The notes under the pieces were generated by a model. The model was not told the DNA's origin. It was given only the letters and a program-made list of their open reading frames with translations, and did no database searches. Shown piece after piece: positions 52,127-60,602 of a stretch of 64,000 bases of DNA. A program made the position numbers and the translations under genes. Each line of letters starts with the position of its first letter. The first letter of the stretch is position 1. Source of the DNA: Thermus arciformis (GTDB lineage Bacteria; Deinococcota; Deinococci; Deinococcales; Thermaceae); the NCBI RefSeq assembly GCF_900102145.1, contig NZ_FNBC01000001.1, positions 62,001-126,000 on the forward strand, given 5' to 3'.

Positions 52127-52933
52127 GTGAGCGTGCGGAAGAAGCGTCTGATCCTGCTGGCCGGGGTGGCCTTTGGGGCGCTGGCGGGGCTTGCGGCGTA
52201 CACGCAGCAAAGCAAGCCCCTGGACCCCTTTGAGGAGGCCATGCGCCAGCGCCAGATGTACCTGGAGACCTTCGGGGTCCTGCCCGGCGACCTCTTCGTG
52301 GAGGAGGGGAAGGAGCTCTTTTACCGGAAAGGCCCCTCGGGCAAGACCCTGGAGGAGTGCGACTTCGGCAAGGGGAAGGGGGTTCTGGAAGGGGCCTACG
52401 CCCTCTTGCCCAAGTACTTCCCCGACACGGGCCGGGTGGAGGACCTGGAGACCAGGGTCTACACCTGCATGCAGCGGGTCCAGGGCTTCAAGCCCGAGGA
52501 GATCAAGCGGGACGAGGTGCGGGCCATCACCACCTACATCGCCAGCTTCTCCTCCAAGGCCAAGATCCAGGTGGTGCCCAAGCACCCCCAGGAGCTCGCC
52601 ATGTACAACCTGGGCCGGGAGCTCTGGTACACCCGGGCCGGGGCCAGGGACATGAGCTGCGCCGTCTGCCACGACCAGCACGCGGGGCAAAGGGTGCGGC
52701 TTTCCCCGGTGCGGAGCCCTAGGCAGGGCCTTGGCAACGAGTGGCCCGCCTACCGCTTTGAGGAGGACAAGCTCTACACCATGGAGGACCGCATTGACTT
52801 CTGCTACGAGTCCATCGCCATCCCCAAGCCCGAGTTCTACTCGGACGTGCACATCGCCCTGACCCTGTACATGCTGGCCGAGGCCACGAAGGCGGGGCAC
52901 TCCTTTGAGGAGCTCCCCTTCTTCACGAGGTAG
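52127..52933 (+). CDS. SoxA-like cytochrome subunit 2
   Basis: 268 residues from GTG 52127. N-terminal hydrophobic segment (MSVRKKRLILLAGVAFGALAG) that may stay as an anchor, haem CAVCH in DMSCAVCHDQHAGQRV, active-site Cys in RIDFCYESI. It shares RKGPSGKTxxECDFGxGKGVLEGA with SoxA1, so it is a paralogue. Together with SoxX2 it probably forms a second SoxAX enzyme for a different substrate or step. Confidence 0.9.
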   Translation: MSVRKKRLILLAGVAFGALAGLAAYTQQSKPLDPFEEAMRQRQMYLETFGVLPGDLFVEEGKELFYRKGPSGKTLEECDFGKGKGVLEGAYALLPKYFPDTGRVEDLETRVYTCMQRVQGFKPEEIKRDEVRAITTYIASFSSKAKIQVVPKHPQELAMYNLGRELWYTRAGARDMSCAVCHDQHAGQRVRLSPVRSPRQGLGNEWPAYRFEEDKLYTMEDRIDFCYESIAIPKPEFYSDVHIALTLYMLAEATKAGHSFEELPFFTR

Positions 52934-52935
52934 CC

Positions 52936-53367
52936 ATGCGCCGCCGGGACCTCCTCGCCCTCTTCCCCTTCCTCGCCCTGGGAAGGGCCCAGGGGGAGGG
53001 GGACTGGACCCAGGCCTTCGGCCAGTTCCTCAAGCGGGTGCCCCCGGCGGGCTACCTGGTCTACCCCACGGAGGCCCGGGACCTTCTCCTCTTTGAGCCC
53101 TTCGTCCTGGACGTGCGCACGGAGGAGGAGCGCAGGAAGGGGTACATCCCGGGTTCCGTGCACATCTACGCCGGGGAGGTCCCGGACCGCCTGGGGGAGC
53201 TCCCCAAGGACAAGGAGGCCCTGATCCTCGTCTACTGCAACTCGGGGAGCGTCTCCGCGGTGGTGGCGGCCTTTCTGCAGGCCAAAGGCTACAAGAACGC
53301 CAAGAACATCGCCCATGGCTTCAAGGGCTGGCTGGACGCCGGCCTAGAGGTGGAGGGAGGATCATGA
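52936..53367 (+). CDS. Periplasmic rhodanese-like sulfurtransferase
   Basis: 143 residues. Signal segment MRRRDLLALFPFLALGRAQG (twin Arg-like), rhodanese domain with FVLDVRTEEERRKGYIPGSVHI and catalytic Cys loop VYCNSGSVSAVVAAFL, ending GFKGWLDAG. Moves sulfane sulfur; here between Sox intermediates. Overlaps the DUF302 gene by 4 bases. Confidence 0.9.
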   Translation: MRRRDLLALFPFLALGRAQGEGDWTQAFGQFLKRVPPAGYLVYPTEARDLLLFEPFVLDVRTEEERRKGYIPGSVHIYAGEVPDRLGELPKDKEALILVYCNSGSVSAVVAAFLQAKGYKNAKNIAHGFKGWLDAGLEVEGGS

Positions 53368-54215
53368 AAAGACTGGTGGCCGTTCTCATGGTTTTGGGCC
53401 TGGCCCTCGCCCAGTCCCTGGTGGTGGAGGTCCAAGGCGCCTTGGAGGAGGTGGAGGCCAAGACCCTGAAGGCCCTGGAGGCGGCGGGCCTCCAGGCGGA
53501 CCGGGTCTTGAACCTGGGCGAGCAGGTGCGCCAGGTGACGGGCCCAGGCTTCCCCGACTACCGGCTCGTGGTGCTCAAGCCCGAGGCGGGGAGCGTGGAG
53601 GCGGTGAGCAAAAACCCCATGGCCGCCATCGTCCTGCCCCCCACAGTCTTCATCACCGGCGAGGGGAAGCGCTACACGGTGGGCACCTTTGACGGGAGGC
53701 TCCTCTTCTCCATGCTTGGGGTCTACGGGGGCGAGGTGGAGCGCCTGGTGTGGCGCCTCGAGGCCGCCTTGGGCCGCCTGGGCCCCGTGAAGCGGGTGGC
53801 CCCCGCCCTCATGCCCGACCCCAGCAGCGGCCTGATGCCCGCCCTCCTCTACCGGGTGCCCTCGGCCAAGGTGGAGGACGTGGTCCTCCTCGTGGAGACC
53901 GAGCTCACCTCCAACGGCCTAAACCTTCTCCCCAACGTGAAGGTGGGCCCGGTGACCGTGATCATGCCCTGCAAGAGCGAGTGGGCCCGCATCATGTTCC
54001 TCACCCAGCCCGCCGGGGGCTTCGCCGCCCCCTGCCGCTTCTTCGCCATGCAGATGGGGCAGGACGTCCTGGTGGGGGCCATTGAGCCCATGCTCATGAC
54101 CATCATGCCGGGGGTCATGGGAAGCCCGGCGGTGGCCATGCTGCAGGAGGCGAAGCGGGTGATGACGGAGATCCTGGAAGCCACGGGCGGGAAGCCGTAC
54201 CGCCCGGGTCAATGA
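53364..54215 (+). CDS. Exported DUF302 protein
   Basis: 283 residues with a signal peptide (MKRLVAVLMVLGLALAQS). Two DUF302-like halves: LVVLKPEAGSVEAVSKNPMAAIVLPPTVFI and VVLLVETELTSNGLNLL...MPCKSEWARIMFLTQPAGGFAAPCRFF. DUF302 proteins accompany many sulfur oxidation clusters; their role is unknown. The two cysteines in the second half may form a disulfide or bind sulfur. Confidence 0.82.
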   Translation: MKRLVAVLMVLGLALAQSLVVEVQGALEEVEAKTLKALEAAGLQADRVLNLGEQVRQVTGPGFPDYRLVVLKPEAGSVEAVSKNPMAAIVLPPTVFITGEGKRYTVGTFDGRLLFSMLGVYGGEVERLVWRLEAALGRLGPVKRVAPALMPDPSSGLMPALLYRVPSAKVEDVVLLVETELTSNGLNLLPNVKVGPVTVIMPCKSEWARIMFLTQPAGGFAAPCRFFAMQMGQDVLVGAIEPMLMTIMPGVMGSPAVAMLQEAKRVMTEILEATGGKPYRPGQ

Positions 54216-54224
54216 GGAGGCCGT

Positions 54225-55514
54225 ATGGGAAAGGTGAACCGCAGGGACCTTCTTAAAACCGGGGCGGCCCTGGCCGCGGCCGGGGCCTTGGGTGGCAAGG
54301 GCTTCGCCCAGGAGTTCTACGCGAGCCCCCCCACCCTCCTCCCCCGCACCCGGGCCCCCCGGGTGGTGGTGGTGGGGGGCGGCTGGGGCGGCACCACGGT
54401 GGCCCGCAAGGTGAAGCAGCAGGCCCCCGAGGTGGAGGTGGTGCTCGTGGAGCAGAAGCCCATCTTCATGTCCTGCCCCATGTCCAACCTCTTCCTGGCG
54501 GGGGTGAAGCCCTTGGAGTGGCTCGTCTTTGACTACACCAACGTGGTCAAAGACGGGGTCATCTTCGTTCAGGAGAAGGTCCTGGACATCAACCGCGACC
54601 GCCGCCTGGTGCGCACCACGGGGGGCTACCTGGCCTACGACCTCCTGGTCCTCGCCCCGGGCATTGACTACATGTACGAGGCCATCCCCGGGTATGCCGA
54701 GGTGAAGCACCTCCTGCCCGTGGGCTTCAAGCCCTTTGAGCACGTCGCCCTCCGCCGCATGCTGGACCAGTTTGACGAGACCGGGGGGGAGCTTGTCATG
54801 TACATCCCCAACCCCCCCTACCGCTGCCCCCCTGGCCCCTACGAGCGGGCGGCCATGCTGGCCTGGCGGCTCAAGACCAAGGGGGTGAAGGGGAAGGTCA
54901 TCGTCTTGGACGCCAACCCCCAGCCCGTCTCCAAGGCCCCCGGGTTCTTGGCCGCCTACAACGAGCTCTACAAGGACTACCTGGAGTATGTCCCCAACAC
55001 CCGCATCACCGGCCTGGACTACGGGAAGAAGGTGGTGATGACCGAGCTCGGGGACGTTCCCTTCGCCCTGGCCAACGTCATCCCCCCCATGAAGGCCGGG
55101 GAGCTGGTGCGCACTGCGGGCCTTGGGGAGCGCTGGGCCAACGTGCGCATCCCCTACTTCCTCTCGGAGAAGGACGACCGCATCTACCTGGTGGGGGACA
55201 TCACCGGGAACACCCCTTACCCCAAAAGCGGCATGGTGGCCTACGTCTCCGGCACCATCGTGGCCCGGCAGATCGTGGAGCGCCTTAAGGGCAAGCCCCT
55301 GGCGGAGATTCCCCCCGAGCTTCCCAACAACATCTGCTACTCCTTCGTGGACTCCGAGGAGGCCATCTGGGTCTCCGCCAACTACTCCTGGGACGAGGCG
55401 GCCAAGCAGATCAAGGCCCAAAGCGCCGTGGACAACCAGCGCTCCCAGGCCAACGCCACCGCCGCTTTCGGCTGGGCCACGGGGCTTTGGAACGACATGT
55501 TCGGCCCGGCCTAA
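54225..55514 (+). CDS. soxF: Flavocytochrome c sulfide dehydrogenase-like flavoprotein (SoxF)
   Basis: 429 residues. Tat signal MGKVNRRDLLKTGAALAAAG, FAD-binding VVVVGGGWGGTTVARKV, redox Cys in FMSCPMSNLFLAG and NICYSFVD, and the FCSD C-terminal domain. Oxidises sulfide to sulfur in the periplasm. The usual small cytochrome partner (SoxE/FccA) is not encoded nearby, so electrons may go to c552 or a Sox cytochrome. Ends at a strong terminator. Confidence 0.92.
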   Translation: MGKVNRRDLLKTGAALAAAGALGGKGFAQEFYASPPTLLPRTRAPRVVVVGGGWGGTTVARKVKQQAPEVEVVLVEQKPIFMSCPMSNLFLAGVKPLEWLVFDYTNVVKDGVIFVQEKVLDINRDRRLVRTTGGYLAYDLLVLAPGIDYMYEAIPGYAEVKHLLPVGFKPFEHVALRRMLDQFDETGGELVMYIPNPPYRCPPGPYERAAMLAWRLKTKGVKGKVIVLDANPQPVSKAPGFLAAYNELYKDYLEYVPNTRITGLDYGKKVVMTELGDVPFALANVIPPMKAGELVRTAGLGERWANVRIPYFLSEKDDRIYLVGDITGNTPYPKSGMVAYVSGTIVARQIVERLKGKPLAEIPPELPNNICYSFVDSEEAIWVSANYSWDEAAKQIKAQSAVDNQRSQANATAAFGWATGLWNDMFGPA

Positions 55515-55523
55515 GGGCCTTTC

Positions 55524-55550
55524 CCCCCGCCCCAAAGGGGCGGGGGTTTC
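55524..55550 (+). terminator. Terminator between soxF and soxC
   Basis: CCCCCGCCCC (55524-55533), loop AAA, GGGGCGGGGG (55537-55546), then TTTC. Splits the region into sox(WYZAXBXA-F) and soxCD-ccm units. The 32 bases after it hold AGGAGGG for soxC and a possible TACACT box that would leave little leader. Confidence 0.8.
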
Positions 55551-55582
55551 CCTTGCCGGAAAGGGATACACTAGGAGGGTAT

Positions 55583-56866
55583 ATGGACCGAAGGAGGTTT
55601 TTCCGAATCCTGGGCGCGGGAGGGCTTTTGGGCCTCCTCAAGGCCAAGGCCCAGGGCCTTCCCTGGACGGAGGAGACCTTCGCCCCCACCAAGACCTTAG
55701 GGGCCCCCCTTTCCGAGTACGGGGAGCGGAGCCCCTTTGAGGCCGAGGTGGTGCGCTACATCTCCCCCAACCTCCGCACCCGCCACTCGGGGGCCGACTT
55801 CGCCCCCCTGGAGCGGTTGGAGGGGGTCATCACCCCAAACGGCCTCCACTTTGAGCGCCACCACGCCGGGGTTCCCCAGGTGGACCCCAAGTACTACCGC
55901 CTGGTGATCCACGGGATGGTGGAAAGGCCCCTGGTCTTCACCCTGGAAGAGCTCAAGCGCTTCCCCTCCGTGACCCGCACCTACTTCATTGAGTGCGCCG
56001 GGAACGGGCAAAACGGCTACCGCAACCCCCCCGACCCTAACCTCACCGCCACCCGCAGCCGGGGCCTCGCCTCCAACGCCAGCTGGACCGGGGTGCCCCT
56101 GGCCCTCCTCCTCAAGGAGGCGGGGGTGAAGCCCGGGGCCAAATGGCTCATCCCCGAGGGGATGGACGCCGCCATGTACACCCGTTCCCTCCCCCTGGAG
56201 AAGGCCATGGAGGACGTCTTGGTGGCCTACGCCCAAAACGGGGAGGCCCTGAGGCCCGAGCAGGGCTACCCCGTGCGGCTGGTGGTGCCGGGGTGGGAGG
56301 GGAGCATCCAGGTGAAGTGGCTGAGGCGCATCCTGGTCACGGACCTCCCCGCCATGGCCAAGGACGAGACCAGCGAGTACACGGACGTCATGGCGGACGG
56401 CCGGGTCCTCGCCTTCACCTGGGTCATGGACCCCGAGTCCATCATCACCTACCCTTCTGGCCTGCAACAGATCAAGCCCGGCTTCCACGAGATCCGGGGC
56501 CTGGCTTGGAGCGGCCACGGGCGGATCACCAAGGTGGAGATCTCCTTTGACGAGGGCCGGACCTGGCGGGAGGCCGCCCTCGAGCCCCCGGTGGAGCGGT
56601 ACGCCTTCGTGCGCTTCAAGATGCCCTGGTACTGGGACGGCAAGGAGGTGGTCCTCTGGAGCCGGGCCTGGGACGAGAGGGGGAACACCCAGCCCACCCG
56701 GGAGGAGTTCTTCAAGAAGTGGGGGAGGAACAACCGCTACCACTACAACGCCATCCAAGCCTGGCGCGTTCTGCCGGACGGCCGGGTGGTGAACGGCGAC
56801 CGCCCCCTGGGCGGCCAGGCCTCTGGCCCCGCCGGGGGGTGCGGGGGGGAGGTGTTTGATGTTTAG
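55583..56866 (+). CDS. soxC: Molybdopterin sulfane dehydrogenase SoxC
   Basis: 427 residues. Tat-type start MDRRRFFRILGAGGLLGLL, sulfite-oxidase fold with Mo-ligand Cys in TYFIECAGNGQNGY, pterin-site residues in RNPPDPNLTATRSRGLASNASWTG, and the dimerisation domain (GLAWSGHGRITKVEISFDEGRTW). With cytochrome SoxD it oxidises the sulfane sulfur on SoxY. AGGAGGG upstream of ATG 55583. Confidence 0.94.
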   Translation: MDRRRFFRILGAGGLLGLLKAKAQGLPWTEETFAPTKTLGAPLSEYGERSPFEAEVVRYISPNLRTRHSGADFAPLERLEGVITPNGLHFERHHAGVPQVDPKYYRLVIHGMVERPLVFTLEELKRFPSVTRTYFIECAGNGQNGYRNPPDPNLTATRSRGLASNASWTGVPLALLLKEAGVKPGAKWLIPEGMDAAMYTRSLPLEKAMEDVLVAYAQNGEALRPEQGYPVRLVVPGWEGSIQVKWLRRILVTDLPAMAKDETSEYTDVMADGRVLAFTWVMDPESIITYPSGLQQIKPGFHEIRGLAWSGHGRITKVEISFDEGRTWREAALEPPVERYAFVRFKMPWYWDGKEVVLWSRAWDERGNTQPTREEFFKKWGRNNRYHYNAIQAWRVLPDGRVVNGDRPLGGQASGPAGGCGGEVFDV

Positions 56867-57407
56867 GCGCGCGCTTTTGGCCCTGGCCCTGGCCGGTTTG
56901 GCGGTGGGGGCCCGGTACCAGCTCGGCACCCCCATCACCGAGGAGCTCGCCGCCCAGTACGACCTTAGGCCCGTGGTCCTCCCCGACGGCCGGGGGCTTC
57001 CCCCGGGGGAGGGCAAGGTGGCTGAGGGGGAGCGCATCTACGCGGAGAAGTGCGCCTCCTGCCACGGGGCCCGGGGGGAGGGTTACCCCTTCAACCGGCT
57101 GGTCTCCGAGCCCTTCCCCATCACCCCGGACACGGAGCCCGTGGAGTACGCCATCGGCAACTACTGGCAATACCCCACCACCCTCTTTGACTACATCCGC
57201 CGGGCCATGCCCTTCGGGCAGGAGGGGACGCTCACGGACGAGGAGGTCTACCACCTGGTGGCCTTTCTCCTCTACATGAACGGGATCACCGAGGCGGACA
57301 CCCCCATCAACCAGAAGACCCTGCCCACCATCCGCATGCCCGCCCGGGAGCTTCTGGACCTGGACCCCGAGACCAAGCGCCGCTTCCCCTGGCTCACCCT
57401 GCCCTAG
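56859..57407 (+). CDS. soxD: Cytochrome subunit SoxD
   Basis: 182 residues from ATG 56859 (overlapping the soxC stop, GGAGG upstream). Signal peptide MFRRALLALALAGLAVGA, single haem site EKCASCHGARGEGYP, later FDYIRRAMPFGQEGTL with a likely Met ligand. Many SoxD proteins have two haems; this one has only one. Partner of SoxC. Confidence 0.9.
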   Translation: MFRRALLALALAGLAVGARYQLGTPITEELAAQYDLRPVVLPDGRGLPPGEGKVAEGERIYAEKCASCHGARGEGYPFNRLVSEPFPITPDTEPVEYAIGNYWQYPTTLFDYIRRAMPFGQEGTLTDEEVYHLVAFLLYMNGITEADTPINQKTLPTIRMPARELLDLDPETKRRFPWLTLP

Positions 57408-57416
57408 GATGGAGGC

Positions 57417-58085
57417 ATGACCCTTTCCCTGACGGCGGCCTTCTTGGCGGGGGTGCTCTCCTTCCTCTCCCCCTGCGTCTTGCCCCTCGTTCCCACCTAC
57501 CTCTTCTACCTGGGGGGGGAGCGGGGGCGCCCCCTCTTCAACGCCCTCTTCTTCGTCCTGGGCTTCGGGGTGGTGTTCTTCCTCCTGGGCCTGCCCTTCA
57601 CCTTCTTGGGCGGGCTCCTCTTTGAGCACCGGCAGACCCTGGCCCGGGTGGGGGGGGTGGTGCTCATCCTCTTCGGCCTTTACATGCTGGGCCTGAGGCC
57701 CAGGTGGGGGGTGGCCCTCCGCTACGAGGGGGAGACGGGCCGCCCCTTGGGGGCCTTCCTCCTCGGGGCCACCCTAGGGCTGGGCTGGACCCCCTGCATC
57801 GGCCCCATCCTGGGGGCCATCCTCACCCTCACCGCCGTGGGGGGCGGGGTGGGGTTCCTCCTGGCCTACATCCTGGGCCTGGCGGTGCCCTTCCTCCTGG
57901 TGGCCCTCTTCGCCGAGCGGCTCAAGGGCTGGCTCAGGCGGGCCGGGCGGCTTTCCCACTACGTGGAGGTCTTCGCGGGGGTGGTCCTCATCGCCGTGGG
58001 GGTGCTCCTCCTCACCGACACCTTCACCGCCCTCAACACCTTCTTCCTCCGGATCACCCCGGAGTGGTTGCAGAAGTACCTGTGA
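57417..58085 (+). CDS. ccdA: Cytochrome c biogenesis thiol transporter CcdA
   Basis: 222 residues, six membrane helices. Redox cysteines in SPCVLPLVP (helix 1) and TPCIGPIL (helix 4). Carries electrons from cytosolic thioredoxin to the periplasm for haem-site reduction and for SoxW. First of the maturation genes, 10 bases after soxD. Confidence 0.95.
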   Translation: MTLSLTAAFLAGVLSFLSPCVLPLVPTYLFYLGGERGRPLFNALFFVLGFGVVFFLLGLPFTFLGGLLFEHRQTLARVGGVVLILFGLYMLGLRPRWGVALRYEGETGRPLGAFLLGATLGLGWTPCIGPILGAILTLTAVGGGVGFLLAYILGLAVPFLLVALFAERLKGWLRRAGRLSHYVEVFAGVVLIAVGVLLLTDTFTALNTFFLRITPEWLQKYL

Positions 58086-58111
58086 ACCCCTTGCCCTAAA
58101 CTGGGGTAGGC

Positions 58112-58681
58112 ATGCTCCTTCGCCTCGAGGCCCTCTCCAAACGCTTCGGACGGGACTGGGTGATCCGCGACCTGAGCCTCTCCCTGGACCGGGGGGAGGT
58201 GGTGGCCCTCCTGGGCCCGAACGGCTCGGGCAAGACCACCCTCCTCCGCCTCATGGCGGGGCTTTTGAAGCCCACCCGGGGCCGGGTGGAACGCCAGGGC
58301 CATGCCCTCTTCCTCCCCAACCCCCCCGCCTTCCACCGCCACCTCACCGCCCGGGAGCACCTCCTCTTTGACCTGGCCTTCCACGGGGCAGCGGGGGACT
58401 GGGAAGGGGCCTTGAAGCGCTTCGGCCTTCCCGCCGAGCTTCCCCTCGCCGCCTTTTCCAGCGGGATGAAAAAGCGCCTCGCCCTCGCCCGCCTCACCCT
58501 CCTGAGGCCCGACCTCTGGCTTTTGGACGAGCCAGAGACCGCCTTGGACCAGGAGGGTAGGGCCCTTCTTCAGGAGACCATCCGGGAAGCTCGCAAGGGG
58601 GCTTCCGTGGTCCTCGCCACCCACGACCGGGCCCTGGCCGAGGCGGTGGCCGACCGGGCGGTGTGGCTGGGGGCGGCGTGA
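58112..58681 (+). CDS. ccmA: Haem exporter ATPase CcmA
   Basis: 189 residues. Walker A GPNGSGKTTLL, signature-like FSSGMKKRLALARL (degenerate SGG, typical of CcmA), Walker B DLWLLDEPETALD, H-loop LATHDR. Energises release of holo-CcmE from CcmCD. TAAACT at 58099-58104 is a possible -10 box. Overlaps ccmB. Confidence 0.93.
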   Translation: MLLRLEALSKRFGRDWVIRDLSLSLDRGEVVALLGPNGSGKTTLLRLMAGLLKPTRGRVERQGHALFLPNPPAFHRHLTAREHLLFDLAFHGAAGDWEGALKRFGLPAELPLAAFSSGMKKRLALARLTLLRPDLWLLDEPETALDQEGRALLQETIREARKGASVVLATHDRALAEAVADRAVWLGAA

Positions 58682-59343
58682 GGCGGGTGTGGCTTTTGGC
58701 CCTTAGGGACCTCCGCCTCGAGGTCCGCGACCGCGCCGGGCTCCTTTCCGTCCTGGCCTTCCTCGGGGTGACCCTCTTCACCATGGCCCTGGCCCTGGGC
58801 CCCGAGGAGGCCCCCCTGCGCCGGGCGGCCCCGGGGGTCTTGTGGGTGGCCCTGGCCTTCCTCTCCACCCTCCTCTCCACCCGGGCCTTCGCCCTGGAGG
58901 TGGAAGAGGGCACCTTAGAAGACCTCCTCCTCGCCCCGGGGGGAAAGGAGTGGATCTACTTCGGCAAGCTCCTCTTCCAGATGCTCCTCCTCCTTCCCCT
59001 AAGCCTCCTCGCCCTGTTCCTGGCCGCGGGGCTCTTTTACCTGCCCTTGGAGAAGGGCCTTCCCCTCTTCCTCACCCTGGCTTTGGGCACCTTAGGCTAC
59101 GCCAGCGTGGCCACCTTCTACGCCGGGCTTCTAAGCCGCCTAAGGGGGCGGGAAGCCCTTCTGCCCCTCCTCCTCTTCTCCCTGGTGGTCCCCGTGGTCC
59201 TGGCCTCGGTGCGGGCCACGGCGGGGCTTCTGGAGGGGCTTCCCCTGGAGGAGGTGGCCTCCTGGTGGCAGCTCCTCTTGGTCTTTGACGCCGTCTACGT
59301 GACGGCCAGCGCCCTCCTCTTCCCCCTGGTGATGGACGGGTGA
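58678..59343 (+). CDS. ccmB: Haem exporter membrane protein CcmB
   Basis: 221 residues from GTG 58678 (overlapping the ccmA stop, GTGA). Six hydrophobic helices; FALEVEEGTLEDLLLAPGGKEWIYFGK is the conserved CcmB loop. Works with CcmA and CcmC. Confidence 0.93.
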   Translation: MRRVWLLALRDLRLEVRDRAGLLSVLAFLGVTLFTMALALGPEEAPLRRAAPGVLWVALAFLSTLLSTRAFALEVEEGTLEDLLLAPGGKEWIYFGKLLFQMLLLLPLSLLALFLAAGLFYLPLEKGLPLFLTLALGTLGYASVATFYAGLLSRLRGREALLPLLLFSLVVPVVLASVRATAGLLEGLPLEEVASWWQLLLVFDAVYVTASALLFPLVMDG

Positions 59344-59395
59344 GGCCACAGACTTCTAAGCCGAAGAGGGCCTATCCTGAAAAGGGAGGTTTGCG

Positions 59396-60082
59396 ATGCT
59401 AAACGCGGCTCATCCGGAACGCCCCGACGCCCTGACCTGGGTTTTCCTGGGCCTGGGGCTTCTTCTTCTGCCGCTCGGGCTCTACCTGGCCCTGGCGGCC
59501 CCTCCGGACGTGAACCAGGGCTATCTGGCCCGCATCATGTACCTGCACGTGCCCGGGGCCTGGCTCGGCTACCTGGCCTTCGCCGTGACCTTCGTCTACT
59601 CCCTCCTCTACCTCTTCCGCCAGGACCCGCGGTACGACCGGGTGGCCTCCGCCAGCGCCGAGATCGGCCTCGTCTTCATGGGGCTCGCCCTGGTGACGGG
59701 GATGCTCTGGGCCCGGCCCACCTGGGGGGTCTACTGGACCTGGGAGCCCAGGCTCACCACCACGGCCATCCTCTTCGCCGTCTACGTGGGCTACTTCCTC
59801 CTCCGGGGGGCCATAGAGGACCCCGAGCTTCGCCGCAAGGCGGCGGCCGCGGTGGGGATTCTGGGCTTCCTCAACGTGCCCATCAGCTACATGTCGGTGA
59901 AGTGGTGGCGGAGCCTCCACCAGACCCAGTCCATTGACCTCACCACGGGAAAGATCCACATGGACCCCGCCATGCTCCAGGCCCTTCTCCTTAACCTGGT
60001 GGTCTTCACCTTCCTCTACCTGGGTTTCGTGCGCTTCCGGGGGTTTTTGGCCGCCCTGGAGGAAAGGAAGGAGGAGGCGTGA
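59396..60082 (+). CDS. ccmC: Haem-handling protein CcmC
   Basis: 228 residues, six helices. WWD-type motif region GVYWTWEPRLTTTAILF, periplasmic His in MYLHVPGAW and SLHQTQS. Binds haem and loads it on CcmE. AAGGGAGG before ATG; the 52-base gap after ccmB holds a TATCCT box (59373-59378), a possible internal promoter. Confidence 0.95.
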   Translation: MLNAAHPERPDALTWVFLGLGLLLLPLGLYLALAAPPDVNQGYLARIMYLHVPGAWLGYLAFAVTFVYSLLYLFRQDPRYDRVASASAEIGLVFMGLALVTGMLWARPTWGVYWTWEPRLTTTAILFAVYVGYFLLRGAIEDPELRRKAAAAVGILGFLNVPISYMSVKWWRSLHQTQSIDLTTGKIHMDPAMLQALLLNLVVFTFLYLGFVRFRGFLAALEERKEEA

Positions 60083-60177
60083 TGGAAGTCTTCGTCACCT
60101 GGGTCTACGCCCTCACCTACCTCACGGTCTTCGGCTACCTCGCCTACCTCTTCTGGCGCTACCGGAGGGTGCGGTGA
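60082..60177 (+). CDS. ccmD: Small membrane protein CcmD
   Basis: 31 residues: MEVFVTWVYALTYLTVFGYL then AYLFWRYRRVR. One membrane helix and a basic tail, exactly in the ccmC-ccmE gap; ATG on the ccmC stop (TGATG) and the stop overlapping ccmE (GTGA). CcmD stabilises the CcmABC-CcmE complex. Confidence 0.85.
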   Translation: MEVFVTWVYALTYLTVFGYLAYLFWRYRRVR

Positions 60178-60602
60178 AGCCCAAATACCTCCTCGGCCTC
60201 CTCGTCATCCTGGGCGCCTTGGGGTACATGGTCTTCGGGGGGCTCGGGCGGAACCTGGTCTACTTCCTCACCCCCTCGGAGTACCTCCAGGACCAGGCCA
60301 GGTACCAGAACCGCCCCGTGCGCCTCGGGGGGCTCGTGAAGCCGGGAACCGTCCAGTACGATAAGGACCGCTTGGAGCTCCGCTTCGTCCTCACGGACGG
60401 GGTGGCCGAGGTGCCCATCCTCCACAAGGGCACCCCTCCGGGCATGTTCAAGGAGGGCCAGGGGGTGGTGGTGGAAGGCCGCTTCCAGGGAGGGGTCTTC
60501 CAGGGCACCAACCTCCTGGTGAAGCACTCGGAGACCTACCAGGCCCCCAAGGCGGGCTGGACCCCGGAGGAGGTGCGCAAGCTGATTGAGGAGGCCAAAT
60601 GA
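60174..60602 (+). CDS. ccmE: Haem chaperone CcmE
   Basis: 142 residues from GTG 60174. N-terminal membrane anchor (MKPKYLLGLLVILGALGYMVFGG), OB-fold with VRLGGLVKPGTVQ and FVLTDGVAEVPILHKGTPPGMFKEGQGVVVEG, and the haem-binding His with Tyr in LLVKHSETYQAP. Delivers haem to CcmF. Confidence 0.95.
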   Translation: MKPKYLLGLLVILGALGYMVFGGLGRNLVYFLTPSEYLQDQARYQNRPVRLGGLVKPGTVQYDKDRLELRFVLTDGVAEVPILHKGTPPGMFKEGQGVVVEGRFQGGVFQGTNLLVKHSETYQAPKAGWTPEEVRKLIEEAK

